60,000 nt of DNA, from assembly GCF_932526225.1 (NCBI RefSeq), contig NC_064040.1:14300856-14360855 (forward strand), written 5' to 3'. This DNA comes from Nematostella vectensis. Its lineage: Eukaryota > Cnidaria > Anthozoa > Actiniaria > Edwardsiidae. Positions 57,308 through 60,000 of this stretch are shown here, one piece after another. Positions within the stretch are counted from its first letter, which is position 1; every line of letters starts with the position of its first letter. The notes below the pieces were generated by a model, which worked only from the letters and a program-made list of their open reading frames with translations, had not been told where the DNA came from and did no database searches. Made by a program: the position numbers and the translations under genes.

Positions 57308-58001
57308 AGCCGTACTTTTTGAAGATGGCTTTGATGCGCTCTCTTAGCGGCTTTTGGTTCTCGAGCTCTCGGTTTTCGCGTTCTAGTTCGTCAATCTCGG
57401 ACAGCCTCTTCTCGTTGCGCTCACGGGCCTCTTGGCGGCTACTCTCTGACAAGTTAGGGTCGTCGATGGTCTCCCTGTCTGTGGCTACCACCCCTTGCAG
57501 CTCTTGGATCCGTTCTGTGTTCTCCTGGATGACCGCGTCTACCTCTGCCACGGACCCCATCGCCAGCTTGAAGCCTCTTTGATTTGCAACTTCCCGTCGG
57601 ACGCCCCCGTCCTCGTTGAACAGCTGTCTTGGTTTAGACCAACCTCCTTTGTCGAGGTTGCGAACCTGTATTAGCGTCTTTCCCCTCCGGTCTGACTGGA
57701 ACCGTAGCAGATTCTCGTTAAGGTTTGTGTATTCCTCCCTGAGGAACTGGAGACCGAGTCTTGTCGCTGCACCCTCTGTGATGAACGAGGTTTCAGCGCT
57801 TGCCGTTCCGGCGGTTTGCGTTGCGCTTCGAGTAGCCATGCTATGCGCAGCATGCATACGCGATGACGTGCTCGTCATTGGGATCGACTCCCCATCGTCG
57901 GGGTCAAACGGGATGAGGGGCGTCGTCTCGTCGTCCCCCTCCCCGCGATCGGCGGACGCGCCCGGCAAGGTATCGTCAATGTCAACGTCAACATCACCCA
58001 T
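57252..58001 (-). CDS. Coiled-coil protein of the virus-derived element, C-terminus probably lost
   Basis: 249 codons, ATG 58001. The acidic N-terminus (DVDVDIDDTLPG...GEGDDETTPLIPFDPDDGES) is followed by a Ser/Thr/Ala linker, a basic middle (RRGKTLIQVRNLDKGGWSKP) and a long coiled coil (about 155-225: DAVIQENTERIQELQGVV, EKRLSEIDELERENRELENQ). Then KAIFKKYGFTGTS leads into a Pro/Thr/Arg tail that is simply antisense of the neighbour's membrane helix. From memory, related cnidarian proteins continue into a hydrophobic C-terminus, so a deletion at about 57307 may have removed it. Structural or scaffolding role is possible but unproven. Confidence 0.65.
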   Translation of the reverse strand: MGDVDVDIDDTLPGASADRGEGDDETTPLIPFDPDDGESIPMTSTSSRMHAAHSMATRSATQTAGTASAETSFITEGAATRLGLQFLREEYTNLNENLLRFQSDRRGKTLIQVRNLDKGGWSKPRQLFNEDGGVRREVANQRGFKLAMGSVAEVDAVIQENTERIQELQGVVATDRETIDDPNLSESSRQEARERNEKRLSEIDELERENRELENQKPLRERIKAIFKKYGFTGTSNTPRPPRAPTTPP

Positions 58002-58099
58002 GATGCGCGCGCATAACTCGTGCTATGCTATGTTAGACATGTCTAACAGTCCGCACCATAGCCACGCGACTTCGTACTTTATGTGCATACGCTTATACG
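58002..58099. promoter_or_regulatory. Divergent intergenic region with an 18-bp palindrome
   Basis: The 98-base gap between the coiled-coil gene (minus) and the capsid gene (plus) contains TGTTAGACATGTCTAACA at 58031-58048, a perfect palindrome near the middle. It suits a dimeric DNA-binding protein acting on both promoters. No TATA box is clear. Confidence 0.55.
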
Positions 58100-59305
58100 A
58101 TGTCAGTCAGCGATAAACTCGACCCCCAGCGAACACCCAGAATCCCTCTGGGGTTGAAAGCCGAGAGAACTGTTCACCGGGTCACTCTCAACCCGTCGAC
58201 GGCCTCCCCAGAGGAGACGCTATATGTGGCGGTCCCAAAGCTATCGGAAGGCGTCACGCTCGTGCCTGGCTCCATGAGGGTCGGTCTCGAACTCTCCGTC
58301 TCAGGCCATGCGAATAATACCGTCGTTAACAACGTCGGCCGAAATCTCGTGAGCCGCCTGAAAATCACGTTTGCAGGAGAAACGCTCCAGGACACCAACC
58401 GCTACGACGTCTTCAAGACGTATGAGGAGCTTTACCTGTCCAAGGTCGAGAGAGGACCGCCTGGAGCAGGGCAAACAGTCAGAAAACATGCGCAAGCTTC
58501 GCGCCAAAACTGGCGAGGAGAACGCTTTAAGCGCCACCCACGAGGCGAGGTACACCATCCCGCTAGACCATTCTCTGCTGACGGACCACGGCGTTCGCAT
58601 CGGCTGACCAGGTAGTAGTCGGAACTGATGCCACCAAATTGTCCTATGGCATCAAAAATCTAGAGCTGGAGTACGAAAGCCTGAGGGACGACAACCTCGC
58701 CCGGTCTGCAGCCGCCGCCTACCACAACGGCACAACGTTCTTCTACGAGCAAGTGAACCTTCACATGACCTTCGTGATTAGCAAAGGGACGGACAGCATA
58801 ATCAACGAGAGTGTCAACCTGCCGCGAAGGTCTATGAGTGGTCTGCTGCTCCTCTTCGTGGAGCCATACACGGCAGGGACTCGCGACTCTGAGAGGTTCG
58901 TGTACCCCGACATCAATAGCGTTCGCGTTACAATCGACGGCACGCCAAACAAAGTCTTCAGCCAGGGCCTGCGCCCCACGGATTTCTGGAGGGAGGCGAA
59001 AAGGCGGTTCGTCCGCCCCTCCCCGGGGGGGCACAGCGGAGCGCCCGCCGCCCCGGCAATCGGCCCCGAGTCGTTCTATGGCGATAACAAGTTTGCTCTG
59101 TGGATCGACCTTCGAACGACGGACGACAGTGCAATCGGAGACCACCCATGGGGGTGGTCTCCGATTGGTCAACACCCGCGACGGTGTGCACCTCGAGATA
59201 AAACGCACGGCAGGCGGCTCGGGTAGCGTAAACTGTCACGTGTTTGTAGTGGCCGACGCCCAGATGAACCTTATGAACGGACAGCTAGAGTTCATACAAT
59301 ACTGA
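58100..59305 (+). pseudogene. Major capsid protein (double-jelly-roll type), frameshifted
   Basis: Reads across four frame segments: ATG 58100 to about 58455 (RIPLGLKAERTVHRVTLNPS, NTVVNNVGRNLVSRLKITFA), then the next frame to about 58600 (ENMRKLRAKTGEENAL, RYTIPLDHSLLTDHGV), then 58612 to about 59145 (LSYGIKNLELEYESLRDDNL, SVNLPRRSMSGLLLLFVEPY, DKFALWIDLRT-like), then the first frame again to 59305 (VNTRDGVHLEIKRTAGGSGS, VFVVADAQMNLMNGQLEFIQ). The pattern VNNVGRNLVSRLKITFAGE and LPRRSMSGLLL belongs to capsid proteins of Polinton-like elements in invertebrates. Assignment rests on recalled similarity, capsid size (about 400 codons) and the adjacent ATPase. Besides the frameshifts a short internal deletion near 58603 is likely. 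The copy is non-functional. Confidence 0.65.
59132..59167. repeat. Short inverted duplication inside the capsid gene
   Basis: Arms 59132-59147 and 59152-59167 (CAATCGGAGACCACCC / GGGTGGTCTCCGATTG), loop ATGG. The right arm fits the capsid reading (GGGLRLVN); the left arm looks like an inverted copy of it. The frame changes exactly here. Confidence 0.9.
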
Positions 59306-59324
59306 GCACATACGCCGGAGCGGT

Positions 59325-59916
59325 ATGGACCCGAAAAACGTCCCATTTAACGCTCTCATCGTGGGCCCGACGTCATGCGGGAAGACCCAATTCGTAGTGG
59401 ACCGACTGCGCGGCCCTTTCCGGGGCAAGTTTGACTACATCGTACTCGTGTGCCCTACCTTTGTCTACAACAAAACATACGACGGCTTCGGCGAGAGCGA
59501 CAATCGTCTGTTTGTCATCGCACCTGAGGCGGGTCAGATCGACATACTGCTGAGGTTTGTCTCCACTCTCTTCGAAGGCACTAATACGCTAATCATCGAC
59601 GACTGTGCGGCCTCGAAAGACGTTAAGAGGCGCTCTGACCAGCTCGTCAACTTGGCGTTCAGCGCGCGCCACGTGGGTATTAGCGTGTGGGTGATCACAC
59701 AGCAGCTCACCAGCATCACGAAGCCGTTCCGCGAGAACATCGCGGCCCTGGTGGTCTTCTATACCCCGAGCAAGGCGGACATGAAACCTATCCTGCATGA
59801 CTACGGCGCGGAGCTCTCCGAAGAGAAGATACATGAAGGCCCTCAAGACGAAAGAGTTCTCGAAGTTAGAGTTTTGCTTGCGTCACCCTTATACCATCGC
59901 CCTAGTCGAACGGTAA
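59325..59916 (+). pseudogene. A32-type packaging ATPase, late frameshift
   Basis: ATG 59325, 18 bases after the capsid stop. Walker A is IVGPTSCGKTQFV (59358-59396), Walker B NTLIIDDCAAS (about 59581-59613), followed by FSARHVGISVWVITQQLTSI, which carries the Q-x sensor-like motif of the FtsK/HerA/A32 packaging ATPases. These pump viral DNA into capsids. After LSEEK (about 59825) the reading frame is lost. The next frame continues with YMKALKTKEFSKLEF and ends at a TAA at 59914-59916, giving a natural length near 196 residues. The original frame instead runs on to 59981 as unrelated sequence. A single-base deletion explains this. Confidence 0.82.
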
Positions 59917-59940
59917 CCACCGCCCTAGGGCATAACGTAT

Positions 59941-60000
59941 ATGCACCTAAGCCACGGCATGATGAGCGACGAATACTTTGAGAGTCTTCTTGAGGGGGAC
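59941..60000 (+). CDS. Start of another ORF, cut by the window end
   Basis: ATG at 59941 (MHLSHGMMSDEYFESLLEGD) or 59959/59962 (MSDEYFES...), open to the last base. Too short to identify. In this position Polinton-like genomes may carry protease, polymerase or integrase genes, but nothing here decides. Confidence 0.35.
   Translation, partial: MHLSHGMMSDEYFESLLEGD

Larger units (their letters stand above)
54301..60000. mobile_element. Virus-derived element, Polinton/adintovirus-like (left part)
   Basis: Base composition rises sharply (sample rows: 22 of 60 G+C at 53701, 41 of 60 at 57181), with closely packed ORFs on both strands and gaps of 15-100 bases. Capsid (58100-59305) and A32-type packaging ATPase (59325-59916) lie side by side, as in Polinton-like and adintovirus-like genomes. 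There is a penton-like candidate and three proteins without recognised function. Terminal repeats, polymerase, integrase and protease are not in view. The right end is outside the window. I infer an integrated, decaying copy of a double-stranded DNA virus of a marine invertebrate. Confidence 0.75.

Noticed and set aside
58660-59208. 182-codon minus-strand ORF opposite the capsid gene
   Set aside because: Antisense shadow in GC-rich DNA; composition is Arg/Pro/Val noise and the plus strand carries the recognisable capsid motifs.
54301-60000. A recent bacterial or bacteriophage insertion as the source of the GC-rich block
   Set aside because: The packaging ATPase is of the A32 type next to a double-jelly-roll-like capsid, there are no ribosome binding sites before the ORFs, and the ORFs resemble proteins I recall from cnidarian genomes.

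Overview
The window looks like a piece of an invertebrate animal genome, most likely an anthozoan cnidarian (sea anemone or coral). This is inferred from AT-rich intron and intergenic DNA, a spliced PAN/apple plus fibrinogen-like gene, CR1/L2-type LINEs with NPGP (2A-like) leaders, Penelope-like elements with hammerhead ribozymes, and many minisatellites. There is no bacterial-style gene packing. Almost all recognisable coding DNA belongs to mobile elements or to a virus-derived segment. The only host gene I can support is the two-exon fragment at 12748-14530 (minus).

Layout. 1-2187: dispersed repeat family A (other copies at 17545-18770, 31884-33460, 46921-47515, tail at 27180-27375). 2186-10345: a minus-strand LINE reverse transcriptase that has been rearranged. 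It is interrupted by a Ty3/gypsy element (5140-9415, both LTRs and a 5-bp target duplication visible), and its 3' end appears flipped at 2186-2536. Repeat B (2838-5018) lies inside the flipped part. 10346-12765: two minisatellites and a minus-strand hammerhead ribozyme. 12748-14530: the host gene, with a 47-bp minisatellite seeded on its own splice donor. 14531-19340: non-coding, repeats. 19340-20411: LINE fragment. 20807-23110: 64-bp minisatellite of about 36 units. 23218-26681: LINE with 2A-like leader and a long ACCT/ATCT tail. 26682-31140: no gene, decayed duplications. 31145-31855: second copy of the splice-site minisatellite. 33461-37100: another LINE, cut by a Penelope-like complex (37101-44135). 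That complex has a near-perfect 1.7-kb-armed palindrome, six hammerhead motifs and a second, nested Penelope-like element. 44300-46250: decayed tandem repeats. 47720-51123: minus-strand LINE, the most intact one. 52118-54300: inverted second copy of repeat B.

54300-60000: an abrupt change to GC-rich, tightly packed ORFs on both strands. This is the left part of a virus-derived element of Polinton/adintovirus-like type (double-jelly-roll capsid plus A32-type packaging ATPase). It carries a broken major capsid gene (58100-59305), a packaging ATPase with a late frameshift (59325-59916), a candidate penton/minor capsid gene (55124-55813), a glycine-rich membrane protein (54364-55107), a tail-anchored protein of unknown function (55844-57307) and a coiled-coil protein (57252-58001). 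No polymerase, integrase or protease is visible before the window ends, so class assignment is by capsid, ATPase and gene arrangement only. The accessory ORFs are intact while the capsid gene is broken in several places. This is the part of the window most likely to hold undescribed biology.
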